This document shows, piece by piece, positions 1 through 5,894 of a stretch of 9,233 nucleotides of DNA. This DNA is from Butyricicoccus sp. Its GTDB lineage: Bacteria; Bacillota; Clostridia; Oscillospirales; Butyricicoccaceae. The translations under genes and the position numbers were made by a program. Positions within the stretch are counted from its first letter, which is position 1, and every line of letters starts with the position of its first letter. The stretch is taken from the NCBI GenBank assembly GCA_020025755.1, contig JAHHRO010000060.1, positions 1 to 9,233 of the forward strand. Reading direction: 5' to 3'. Under the pieces are notes generated by a model. That model made no database searches and was not told where the DNA came from. It saw only the letters and a list, made by a program, of their open reading frames with translations.

Positions 1-8
1 ATATAATC

Positions 9-90
9 GTTTGCTTTGAACCAAATCATTTTGCAGAAATGAAAATCCTACGGACGTTCCAAACTCTCCACAGTTTGTGGAAACATAAAC
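9..90 (-). repeat. Left copy of an inverted 82-base noncoding repeat
   Basis: Read on the minus strand, this stretch begins GTTTATGTT and ends TTCAAAGCAAAC. It aligns with the plus-strand sequence at 9089-9171: a hand count gives 67 identical columns of 83, with 15 substitutions and one single-base gap. It contains a short hairpin, TCCACA-AAC-TGTGGA in minus-strand reading (plus 67-81). Its GTTTATG end faces the small gene starting at 156, 65 bases away. The minus-strand frame through it is open from an ATG at 132 to the window edge. The differences from the other copy fall in all codon positions, and a frame-breaking gap is present, so I do not call it coding. The element may continue beyond the window. 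Its class (dispersed repeat, MITE-like remnant or small RNA) is not decided by what is visible. Confidence 0.75.
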
Positions 91-155
91 TTTCCATCTC
101 CCCTGATGTATAACACATCCCTTTTCCGCCATACTGCTTATGAGGTGAGAGATGC

Positions 156-329
156 ATGAAAAAATATGAAAATCTGGGCGAGATGCTGACCACCAACCCC
201 GAAATTTTCGACTACTATACCAGTCTGCCCACTTATATCCGCGGTATGATCGGTCACCGCAGCCAAAATATCCACACGGAAGAACAGCTGCATGCCTATG
301 CAGACAATCTTCTGCGCGGAGATGGCTAA
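156..329 (+). CDS. Small conserved-looking protein of unknown function (57 aa)
   Basis: This is a 57-residue open frame starting MKKYENLGEMLTTNPE and ending with TAA. A strong ribosome binding site, GAGGTGA at 142-148, sits 7 bases before the ATG; the ATG at 152 leads to a stop after five codons. The protein is soluble-looking, with no signal peptide, membrane segment or metal-binding cysteines. It contains the segments PEIFDYYTSLPTYIRGMI and EEQLHAYADNLL, which look like two amphipathic helices. From general familiarity, small proteins of this shape (a YYxSLPxYxR core and a C-terminal YAxNLxRG) recur in Clostridia, but I cannot verify that here and no function is known to me. It is the only plus-strand gene and converges on rex, sharing the terminator at 380-415. 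A weak -10-like TATAAC lies at 109-114 without a good -35. The good ribosome site, complete frame and terminator make a real gene likely. Confidence 0.72.
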   Translation: MKKYENLGEMLTTNPEIFDYYTSLPTYIRGMIGHRSQNIHTEEQLHAYADNLLRGDG

Positions 330-333
330 AGGC

Positions 334-369
334 TGTTTGAAAAATCGAAAATTTGTCTATTTTCAAACA
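334..369. other. 10-bp stem-loop between the small gene and the terminator
   Basis: TGTTTGAAAA at 334-343 is the exact reverse complement of TTTTCAAACA at 360-369, with a 16-base loop. It begins 4 bases after the small gene's stop codon, so it lies in that gene's 3' untranslated region, ahead of the main terminator. The stem is A/T-rich and has no GC core, so it is a weak terminator candidate. It could instead protect the 3' end of the mRNA or be a remnant of an insertion. Confidence 0.5.
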
Positions 370-379
370 AGTCCTAAAC

Positions 380-415
380 AAAAAATCGCCTTTCTCACTG
401 GAAAGGCGATTTTTT
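380..415. terminator. Bidirectional intrinsic terminator between the small gene and rex
   Basis: A perfect 10-bp stem, ATCGCCTTTC (385-394) paired with GAAAGGCGAT (401-410), closes a 6-base loop. It is flanked by an A-run (380-384) and a T-run (411-415). It therefore has a stem followed by a U-tract in both directions. On the plus strand it ends the 57-codon gene. On the minus strand it follows the rex stop codon by only a few bases and ends the acn-icd-rex transcript. Confidence 0.93.
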
Positions 416-418
416 GTA

Positions 419-1066
419 TTACATTTCATCCTGCTCAGACTGATTCACCTGATAGCACAGGGTCATAAGGTTATCCGAGAAATGCACATTTTCCACCGGA
501 ACCCCCAAATTTTCCAAGTGCAGATCCTGTCCGGTAAAATTCCACAGACCACGAATGCCATGCGTTACAAGTTCACGCGCGATCTGCGGCGCACAATCTG
601 CCGGAACGGTCAGGACTGCGATATCCGGCTTATTCTGATCCACATACGCATACAGTTCGGATACATCACGCACCGTAATGCCATTCATGCCATGACCAAT
701 CGCCATGCGATCGCTGTCGAATGCACAAAGCAGACGAAACCCATTGCTCTCAAAGTTAAAGTTCTTGATGAGCGCGCGCCCCAAGTTTCCTGCGCCAACC
801 AGTACAGCTGTGCGCTCCTGTTTGAGCCCCAGAATCTCCTCCAACCCTTCACACAGCTTATCAATGCTATACCCATACCCCTGTTGTCCGAATCCGCCAA
901 AACAATTGAAATCCTGCCGAATCTGAGAGGCAGTCAATCCCAGCATTTCTGCCAGCTTGCGCGAGGAAATGCGCTCCTCCCCCTTTTCCTTGAGTTCAGA
1001 CAGGTGTCGGTAATACCGTGGTAAGCGCTGAATGACTGCGCGGGATACATTCTGATTTTTCTCCAT
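419..1066 (-). CDS. rex: Redox-sensing transcriptional repressor Rex
   Basis: This 215-residue protein has the usual Rex length. Residues about 5-80 form the winged-helix DNA-binding domain, with the family signatures RLPRYYRHLSEL near residue 14, a recognition region near LGLTASQIRQDF (43-53), and the FGGFGQQGYGY segment (56-66). Residues about 85-205 form a Rossmann domain with the dinucleotide motif VLVGAGNLGRAL (88-99) and an acidic residue after strand two (AFDSD, 115-119), fitting NAD(H) rather than NADP(H). In the family, Rex binds operators when NAD+ is abundant and is released by NADH, acting on fermentation and redox genes. The start at 1066 is supported by AGGAGGG (complement of 1076-1082) 9 bases upstream. 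It is the last gene of acn-icd-rex, 28 bases after the icd stop. A Rex-type operator lies at the head of this cluster (4324-4341), so autoregulation is likely. Confidence 0.96.
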   Translation of the reverse strand: MEKNQNVSRAVIQRLPRYYRHLSELKEKGEERISSRKLAEMLGLTASQIRQDFNCFGGFGQQGYGYSIDKLCEGLEEILGLKQERTAVLVGAGNLGRALIKNFNFESNGFRLLCAFDSDRMAIGHGMNGITVRDVSELYAYVDQNKPDIAVLTVPADCAPQIARELVTHGIRGLWNFTGQDLHLENLGVPVENVHFSDNLMTLCYQVNQSEQDEM

Positions 1067-1094
1067 CTAGGGACGCCCTCCTGTTTTGTAACAC

Positions 1095-2249
1095 TTAAAG
1101 TAAGGCAATTGTTTCCAGCACATAATCTGTAAACTGCTGCGCAGTTGCACCGGTATCACGTCCGGTGATGACATATTTTTTCTTCTCAAACATGCAGATA
1201 TCCAGCGCACGGTCGAGTTTCTTTGCCAGCGCAACCTCTCCGATATGCTCCAAAAGCATCACAGATGCACGCAGTACGGAAGATGGATCGGCATACTGCG
1301 CACGTCCCTCCTCTACCATACGCGGCGCAGAGCCGTGGATCGCTTCAAACATTGCATACCGCTTGCCAATATTCGCAGAGCCAGCCGTGCCGACACCCCC
1401 CTGAATCTCAGCCGCTTCATCTGTGATGATATCTCCGTACAGATTGGGTAAAACAAAAACCTTAAAATCACGGCGGCGTTTTTCATCGATCAGCTTTGCC
1501 GTCATGATATCGATATACCAGTCATCGAAAACGACCTCTGGATATTCTTCCGCAACCTTTTGACAGGTATCCAGAAACTTTCCATCGGTTGTCTTGATGA
1601 TATTTGCCTTTGTAACACAGGAAACACGGTTTTTTCCGGTCTTTCTTGCATAATCGAATGCCAGACGTGCAATGCGCTCACACCCCTGAGAGGTTGCCAC
1701 GGTGAAATCTACAAAGAGATCCTCCCCGATCTGCACCCCCTGCGAGCCAACTGCATAGCCGCCCTCGGTGTTTTCGCGGTAGAATGTCCAGTCGATGCCA
1801 AGCTCCGGCACCTTGACCGGACGCACATTGGCAAAGAGATCGAGTGCTTTGCGCATCGCCACATTTGCCGATTCCACATTCGGCCATGGATCGCCCTTGC
1901 GTGGGGTCGTGGTCGGCCCCTTGAGGATCACATGGCACTGCTTTAGTTCTTCCATGACGTCGGACGGGATCGCACATCCAAGCTGGGCACGGCGTTCAAT
2001 GGTCAATCCGTCAATGACGCGAAATTCCACCTTACCTGCTCTCACCTTGTCCTCCAGCAGGGTCTCCAGCACATGCTGTCCCATGCCGGTAATCATCGGC
2101 CCAATGCCGTCACCGCCGCATACACCAATGATGATCTTATCAAGCGCATTGAAATCTATAAAATCTGCCTGCTCCTTCATCGCCTGAATGCGCGCGAGCT
2201 GGCTCTCTACAATCTTCTCAAACTGTGCAATGGTCTTTTCCGATAACAT
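1095..2249 (-). CDS. icd: Isocitrate/isopropylmalate-family dehydrogenase, probable isocitrate dehydrogenase
   Basis: This 384-residue cytosolic beta-decarboxylating dehydrogenase is placed in the citrate-to-2-oxoglutarate arm by its neighbour aconitase. Substrate and metal residues of the family are visible: S127, N129, R133 and R143 in the SANVAMRK...NVRPVK region, R158 and Y165 around YRENTEGGY, K214 in TKANIIKT, D247 in YIDIM, and D273 and D277 in YGDIITDEAAEI. The adenine-side loop reads HGSAPRM (305-311). The R310-M311 pair is neither the Lys-Tyr of NADP-dependent E. coli Icd nor the Asp-Ile typical of NAD enzymes, so cofactor use is not settled by sequence. The start at 2249 is preferred because AGGAGG (complement of 2258-2263) lies 8 bases upstream. 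A longer frame reaches 2366 but would overlap acn heavily. The acn stop overlaps this ribosome site, so the two are probably translationally linked. Homoisocitrate or isopropylmalate dehydrogenase are less likely alternatives. Confidence 0.88.
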   Translation of the reverse strand: MLSEKTIAQFEKIVESQLARIQAMKEQADFIDFNALDKIIIGVCGGDGIGPMITGMGQHVLETLLEDKVRAGKVEFRVIDGLTIERRAQLGCAIPSDVMEELKQCHVILKGPTTTPRKGDPWPNVESANVAMRKALDLFANVRPVKVPELGIDWTFYRENTEGGYAVGSQGVQIGEDLFVDFTVATSQGCERIARLAFDYARKTGKNRVSCVTKANIIKTTDGKFLDTCQKVAEEYPEVVFDDWYIDIMTAKLIDEKRRRDFKVFVLPNLYGDIITDEAAEIQGGVGTAGSANIGKRYAMFEAIHGSAPRMVEEGRAQYADPSSVLRASVMLLEHIGEVALAKKLDRALDICMFEKKKYVITGRDTGATAQQFTDYVLETIALL

Positions 2250-2262
2250 ACCGCTTTCCTCC

Positions 2263-4179
2263 TTACTTCTGCTTGGCATAGTTGAGCGTGCCGCCTGCAA
2301 GCAGCGCACCGCGCTGACGCGCCGAGACATCACAATCGGCAAAGAAGGTCTTGCCGCCGCATACAACGGTCACCTGCTTCCCTGCTTCGATCTCCTCGCG
2401 CACATGCGGCAGGCTGATGACATCACCCAGCTGCACCGCATCATAATCCGCCGCATCCACAAACGTCAGCGGAATGATACCCGAATTTACAAGATTCGCC
2501 TTGTGTATCCGCGCAAAGGACTTGCACAGTACCGCGCGTACACCTAAATACAGCGGAACCAGTGCCGCATGCTCACGCGACGAACCCTGTCCGTAATTTG
2601 CGCCGCCGACAATGATGCCGCCGCCCTCTGCCTGACAGCGTGCAGGGAATTTCGGATCCACATTGATAAAGCAGTAATTAGAATAATGTGGGATATTGGA
2701 ACGGTATGGCAGGAGCTTTGCACCTGCCGGAAGGATATGGTCGGTCGTAATATTGTCTTCCGTTTTGAGGACGATCTTACCTGCATAGCTGTCCTCCAAG
2801 GTATGTCCCAGTGGGAACGGCTTGATGTTCGGCCCACGGCGTACCTCTACCGTCGAGGGATCTTCCGCCGGCGGCACGATCATGCTGTCGTCGACATGGA
2901 ACCGATCGGGCATGACGATCCAAGGCGCATCGCCCAGACTGCGCGGATCGGTCAGTACACCTGTAAGTGCCGATGCCGCCGCGACCTCGGGCGAAACCAG
3001 ATAGATCTGTGCATCCTGTGTGCCCGAACGTCCTTCAAAATTGCGGTTGAAGGTACGCAGGGATACGCCAGCCGACTCCGGCGACTGTCCCATGCCGATA
3101 CACGGGCCGCATGCACATTCCAGAATACGCGCACCTGCCGCGATGATATCCGCGAGCGCACCGTTCTTTGCGAGCATGTGAAATACCTGCATGGATCCTG
3201 GGCTGATGGTCAGCGAAACATCGGGATGGATGTGTTTCCCCTTGAGGATCGCCGCCACTTTCATCATATCATAGTAAGAAGAATTGGTACACGAGCCAAT
3301 GCAGCACTGATTGACCTTGATTTCTCCGATCTCAGACACCGGCTTTACATTGTCCGGCATGTGCGGCATCGCCGCAAGCGGCACCAGCGTACTCAGATCC
3401 ACCATATATTCTTCATCATATACGGCATCCGGATCGGATGCAAGCGGCTGATAGACCTCACCGCGCCCCTGCGCCTCGAGGAATCTTTGGGTCACTTCAT
3501 CCGACGGGAAAATAGAGGTTGTCGCGCCCAGCTCCGCGCCCATGTTCGTAATGGTTGCGCGTTCGGGTACAGACAGCGTCTTGACCCCCTCGCCTGCATA
3601 CTCGATGATCTTTCCCACGCCGCCCTTGACGGTCATCTGACGCAGGACATCCAAAATAACATCTTTTGCCGCCACCCAAGGCTTGAGGCTTCCGTTCAGC
3701 GTCACGCGCACCATCTTCGGCATGGGGATATAGTACGCACCGCCGCCCATTGCAACGGCAACATCCAAACCGCCTGCACCGAACGCCAGCATGCCAATGC
3801 CGCCGCCCGTCGGGGTGTGGGAATCCGAACCGATGAGTGTCTTCCCCGGTGCGCCAAACCGCTCCAAATGAACCTGATGGCAAATGCCATTGCCTGCCTT
3901 GGAGTAATAGATTCCATGCTTTTTGGCAACCGTACCAATGTATTTATGGTCATCTGCATTTTCAAACCCTGATTGCAATGTGTTGTGATCGATGTACGCA
4001 ACCGAACGCTCGGTTTTCACACGATCTACGCCCATTGCCTCAAACTGCAAGTAAGCCATCGTGCCCGTTGCATCCTGCGTCAGTGTCTGGTCGATGCGCA
4101 GTCCAATTTCCTGTCCCTGCACCATTTCGCCATCCACCAGATGTGCTTTCAGGATCTTTTGTGCAATCGTCATGCCCAT
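2263..4179 (-). CDS. acn: Aconitate hydratase, short (about 640-residue) fused form
   Basis: This 638-residue [4Fe-4S] hydro-lyase isomerises citrate to isocitrate through cis-aconitate. The catalytic part (about 1-420) carries GSDSHTPTGGGIG (117-129), GSCTNSS with cluster ligand C297, and CGPC with ligands C357 and C360. The swivel domain (about 450-638) has ANYGQGSSREHAAL (527-540), including the substrate-binding Ser/Arg, then KSFARIHKANLVNSGIIPL (553-571). The large and small parts are fused in aconitase order, but the protein is far shorter than the roughly 890-residue AcnA. It fits the compact aconitase group related to isopropylmalate dehydratase. The start at 4179 is preferred: AAGGAG (complement of 4190-4195) lies 10 bases upstream, while the ATG at 4173 would be 16 away. 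It heads acn-icd-rex, 13 bases before icd. No citrate synthase is in the window. Homoaconitase is a weaker alternative. Confidence 0.93.
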   Translation of the reverse strand: MGMTIAQKILKAHLVDGEMVQGQEIGLRIDQTLTQDATGTMAYLQFEAMGVDRVKTERSVAYIDHNTLQSGFENADDHKYIGTVAKKHGIYYSKAGNGICHQVHLERFGAPGKTLIGSDSHTPTGGGIGMLAFGAGGLDVAVAMGGGAYYIPMPKMVRVTLNGSLKPWVAAKDVILDVLRQMTVKGGVGKIIEYAGEGVKTLSVPERATITNMGAELGATTSIFPSDEVTQRFLEAQGRGEVYQPLASDPDAVYDEEYMVDLSTLVPLAAMPHMPDNVKPVSEIGEIKVNQCCIGSCTNSSYYDMMKVAAILKGKHIHPDVSLTISPGSMQVFHMLAKNGALADIIAAGARILECACGPCIGMGQSPESAGVSLRTFNRNFEGRSGTQDAQIYLVSPEVAAASALTGVLTDPRSLGDAPWIVMPDRFHVDDSMIVPPAEDPSTVEVRRGPNIKPFPLGHTLEDSYAGKIVLKTEDNITTDHILPAGAKLLPYRSNIPHYSNYCFINVDPKFPARCQAEGGGIIVGGANYGQGSSREHAALVPLYLGVRAVLCKSFARIHKANLVNSGIIPLTFVDAADYDAVQLGDVISLPHVREEIEAGKQVTVVCGGKTFFADCDVSARQRGALLAGGTLNYAKQK

Positions 4180-4282
4180 AATCAAATCGCTCCTTGTTTC
4201 TGTCCCTGACGCAGATGCTTTCACACTTGCGTCCTGTATTTTTTCAAAAACACAGCAAAATCTCAGCTTCCACAGCCTTCTC

Positions 4283-4307
4283 CACTCTGGCGTAATATCC
4301 CAGAGTG
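4283..4307 (-). promoter_or_regulatory. Perfect 8-bp hairpin in the acn mRNA leader
   Basis: CACTCTGG (4283-4290) is an exact inverted repeat of CCAGAGTG (4300-4307), with a 9-base loop. It lies 104 bases upstream of the acn start codon, inside a leader that would be roughly 140-175 bases long from the candidate promoters. No U-tract follows on the minus strand, so it is not a simple intrinsic terminator. It could stabilise the message or be part of a leader regulatory structure. It does not have the CAGUGN loop and bulged C of an iron-responsive element. Confidence 0.5.
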
Positions 4308-4320
4308 CCCAAAATTTTTG

Positions 4321-4387
4321 AATATGTTACGACTTTAACAAACTTTAAAGCCTACTTCATTGTACCCCATCTACGCGCAATTTTCCA
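4321..4387 (-). promoter_or_regulatory. Promoter region of the acn-icd-rex cluster (two candidates)
   Basis: Two minus-strand promoters with 17-base spacers can be drawn. Candidate A has TGGAAA (complement of 4382-4387) as -35 and TACAAT (complement of 4359-4364) as -10, a one-mismatch -10, giving a start near 4352 with the Rex operator just downstream. Candidate B has TTTAAA (4344-4349) as -35 and CATATT (complement of 4321-4326) as -10, each matching 4 of 6, with the Rex operator filling the spacer. Candidate A has the better -10, and candidate B the classic repressor position. Sequence alone does not choose between them. Confidence 0.5.
4324..4341 (-). promoter_or_regulatory. Candidate Rex operator controlling acn-icd-rex
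   Basis: The plus-strand 18-mer ATGTTACGACTTTAACAA matches the known Rex consensus TTGTTAANNNNTTAACAA at 12 of 14 specified positions. The right half-site TTAACAA is perfect and the left half-site matches 5 of 7. It lies at the head of a cluster that itself encodes Rex. It falls between the -35 and -10 of one candidate promoter and just downstream of the other, and either placement would repress. Confidence 0.82.
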
Positions 4388-4402
4388 GCATTTTTTTCAG
4401 TT

Positions 4403-5431
4403 TCACCGATTTTTTGCACAGACATCCTCGCTGATTTCGGCTGTTGCAAAGGCATTCTGTGCCGTTGTGCCCAAATGCCCTGCCTGATACTCATAATATG
4501 CCTGCGCGCCGATCATTGCCGCATTGTCTCCGCACAGGGACAGGGGCGGCAAATAGAGCGAAACCTTTTTCTGCTCCGCCATCTCGGTCAAGGCACGGCG
4601 CAGCCATGAATTTGCCGCAACGCCGCCTGCGCAGACGATATTCCGAACACCTGTCTGTTCTATGGCATGGACAAGGCGCGGAACCAGCGTATCCACAACC
4701 GCCTGACAGAACGAGGCGGCAAGATCCGCTTCCCGAATCGCTTCACCTTTCTGCTCGGCATTGTGTGCCAGATTGATGACCGCTGTTTTCAAACCGGAAA
4801 AGGAAAAATCCATCGGTGCATCCTTCACATGGCTGACTGGCAGCTTGTATCCGTGCGGATCGCCGCCCTGCGCCATTTTGTCGATCTTTGGGCCGCCCGG
4901 ATAGCCTGCACCCAGAACGCGCGCTACCTTATCGAACGCTTCTCCAGCGGCATCGTCGCGCGTACCGCCCAAGATCTCAAAGGCGGTATAATCGCGCACC
5001 AGCACAATCATAGAGTGTCCACCCGATGCCACCAGCGTCAAAAACGGCGGCTTGAGGTCAGGATACGCCAGATATGCCGCTGCAATGTGTCCACGAATAT
5101 GATGTACAGGGATAAACGGCTTGCCAAGCGCAAATGCCAGCGACTTTCCAAAGTTTGCTCCCACCAGCACCGCGCCGATGAGTCCCGGCGCACAGGTCGC
5201 CGCAACTGCATCCAGCTCCTCCTTGCACAGATCGGCTTCCTTTAACGCCTGCTCCGTCACGCGCACCACCGCTTCCATGTGTCCGCGCGATGCGATCTCC
5301 GGCACGACACCGCCATACAACGCATGGGTTTCCACCTGTGAATCAATGATGTTCGAGCAGATCCTGCGCCCATCCTCTATGACTGCTGCCGCGGTCTCAT
5401 CACACGATGATTCGATTGCTAAAATTTTCAT
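4403..5431 (-). CDS. tsaD: tRNA N6-adenosine threonylcarbamoyltransferase TsaD
   Basis: This 342-residue protein is the normal TsaD length. It transfers the threonylcarbamoyl group from threonylcarbamoyl-AMP to A37 of ANN-decoding tRNAs (t6A), working with TsaB and TsaE. The Kae1/TsaD signatures are all present: MKILAIESSCDETAAAV at the N terminus, the metal-binding HxxxH in VHHIRGH (H111, H115), SGGHS (136-140), SGLKTAV (212-218), GGVAANSWLR (269-278), and the third metal ligand D302 in CGDNAAMIG. AGGAGG (complement of 5438-5443) lies 6 bases before the ATG. Only one base separates the rimI stop from this start, so translational coupling is likely. Its partners tsaB and tsaE, often next to rimI and tsaD in Firmicutes, are not in the window and must be elsewhere. 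No clear intrinsic terminator follows, so the transcript may run into acn. Confidence 0.97.
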   Translation of the reverse strand: MKILAIESSCDETAAAVIEDGRRICSNIIDSQVETHALYGGVVPEIASRGHMEAVVRVTEQALKEADLCKEELDAVAATCAPGLIGAVLVGANFGKSLAFALGKPFIPVHHIRGHIAAAYLAYPDLKPPFLTLVASGGHSMIVLVRDYTAFEILGGTRDDAAGEAFDKVARVLGAGYPGGPKIDKMAQGGDPHGYKLPVSHVKDAPMDFSFSGLKTAVINLAHNAEQKGEAIREADLAASFCQAVVDTLVPRLVHAIEQTGVRNIVCAGGVAANSWLRRALTEMAEQKKVSLYLPPLSLCGDNAAMIGAQAYYEYQAGHLGTTAQNAFATAEISEDVCAKNR

Positions 5432-5432
5432 A

Positions 5433-5894
5433 TCATGCCTCCTGCGTGCCTGCCGACGCGCGGTTCCATGTCATCAAGACTGCATCCTCCGTCGGCGCAC
5501 GATAAAAGTTTTTGCGCTTGCCTACTGGCACATACCCTGCTTTGGTATAAAGCGCGATGGCAGGCGCATTGGATGCACGCACCTCCAGCGTCACAAAGCT
5601 GAGTGCCTGCGCCTCTGCACGCTGCGCCAGCCTCTGCAAAAGTCGCCTTGCCACACCACACCTGCGGAACGCCGGCAGGACGGCAACATTTGTAATATAC
5701 CCTTCGTCCAAAACGGTCTGACAGCCGACATAGCCGATCGGCATATCCTGCGCATCGACTGCCACCAGAAAAATCCCCTTGTCCAGTTCTTCTCTCAGGG
5801 CATTTTCGCTCCAAGGTGTATGAAAACACGCCCGCTCGATCTCTGCCAGTCCTGCCAGATGCTTTTCTTCCATTGGTACGATCCGATCACTCAT
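5433..5894 (-). CDS. rimI: Ribosomal protein N-acetyltransferase RimI (GNAT family)
   Basis: This 153-residue GNAT protein probably uses acetyl-CoA to acetylate the N-terminal alanine of ribosomal protein S18, as E. coli RimI does; other N-terminal substrates are possible. The acetyl-CoA pyrophosphate loop is RRCGVA (77-82), preceded by the strand TNVAVLP (68-74). Other RimI signatures are LEVRASNAPAIALYTKAGY (103-121), with E104 and Y116 in the expected active-site places, and NFYRAPTEDAVLM (129-141). The start at 5894 overlaps the phosphatase stop as ATGA and has GGAGA (complement of 5902-5906) 7 bases upstream. A longer frame to 5954 lies inside the phosphatase gene and is not preferred. 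Its position directly before tsaD matches the common rimI-tsaD pairing and favours RimI over other GNATs. Confidence 0.9.
   Translation of the reverse strand: MSDRIVPMEEKHLAGLAEIERACFHTPWSENALREELDKGIFLVAVDAQDMPIGYVGCQTVLDEGYITNVAVLPAFRRCGVARRLLQRLAQRAEAQALSFVTLEVRASNAPAIALYTKAGYVPVGKRKNFYRAPTEDAVLMTWNRASAGTQEA

Noticed and set aside
67..81. Compensatory base changes in the hairpins of the two repeat copies
   Set aside because: Both copies can form a 6-bp stem at this place, but the pairing registers differ by two bases (loops of 3 and 5), so this is not clean covariation.
1..132. Minus-strand open frame (ATG at 132 to the window edge) through the left repeat, with a matching open frame through the right repeat
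   Set aside because: No ribosome site precedes either. Substitutions between the copies are not concentrated at third positions, and a single-base gap shifts the frame, so coding conservation is not supported.
353..1024. 223-codon open frame on the plus strand, antisense to rex
   Set aside because: It starts inside the stem-loop region and crosses the terminator. Its product has no family features, while the opposite strand encodes a full-length Rex.
2250..2366. N-terminal extension of the isocitrate dehydrogenase to 2366
   Set aside because: It would overlap the conserved end of acn by about 100 bases, and the internal ATG at 2249 has an AGGAGG site at the right distance.
2569..3972. 467-codon open frame on the plus strand, antisense to acn
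   Set aside because: It lies wholly inside the well-supported aconitase gene. Its translation is rich in His, Arg and Cys with no recognisable domain, as expected of a shadow frame in a biased coding sequence.
4283..4307. Iron-responsive-element-like hairpin upstream of aconitase
   Set aside because: The loop is not CAGUGN and there is no bulged C in the stem; only the position upstream of aconitase is suggestive.
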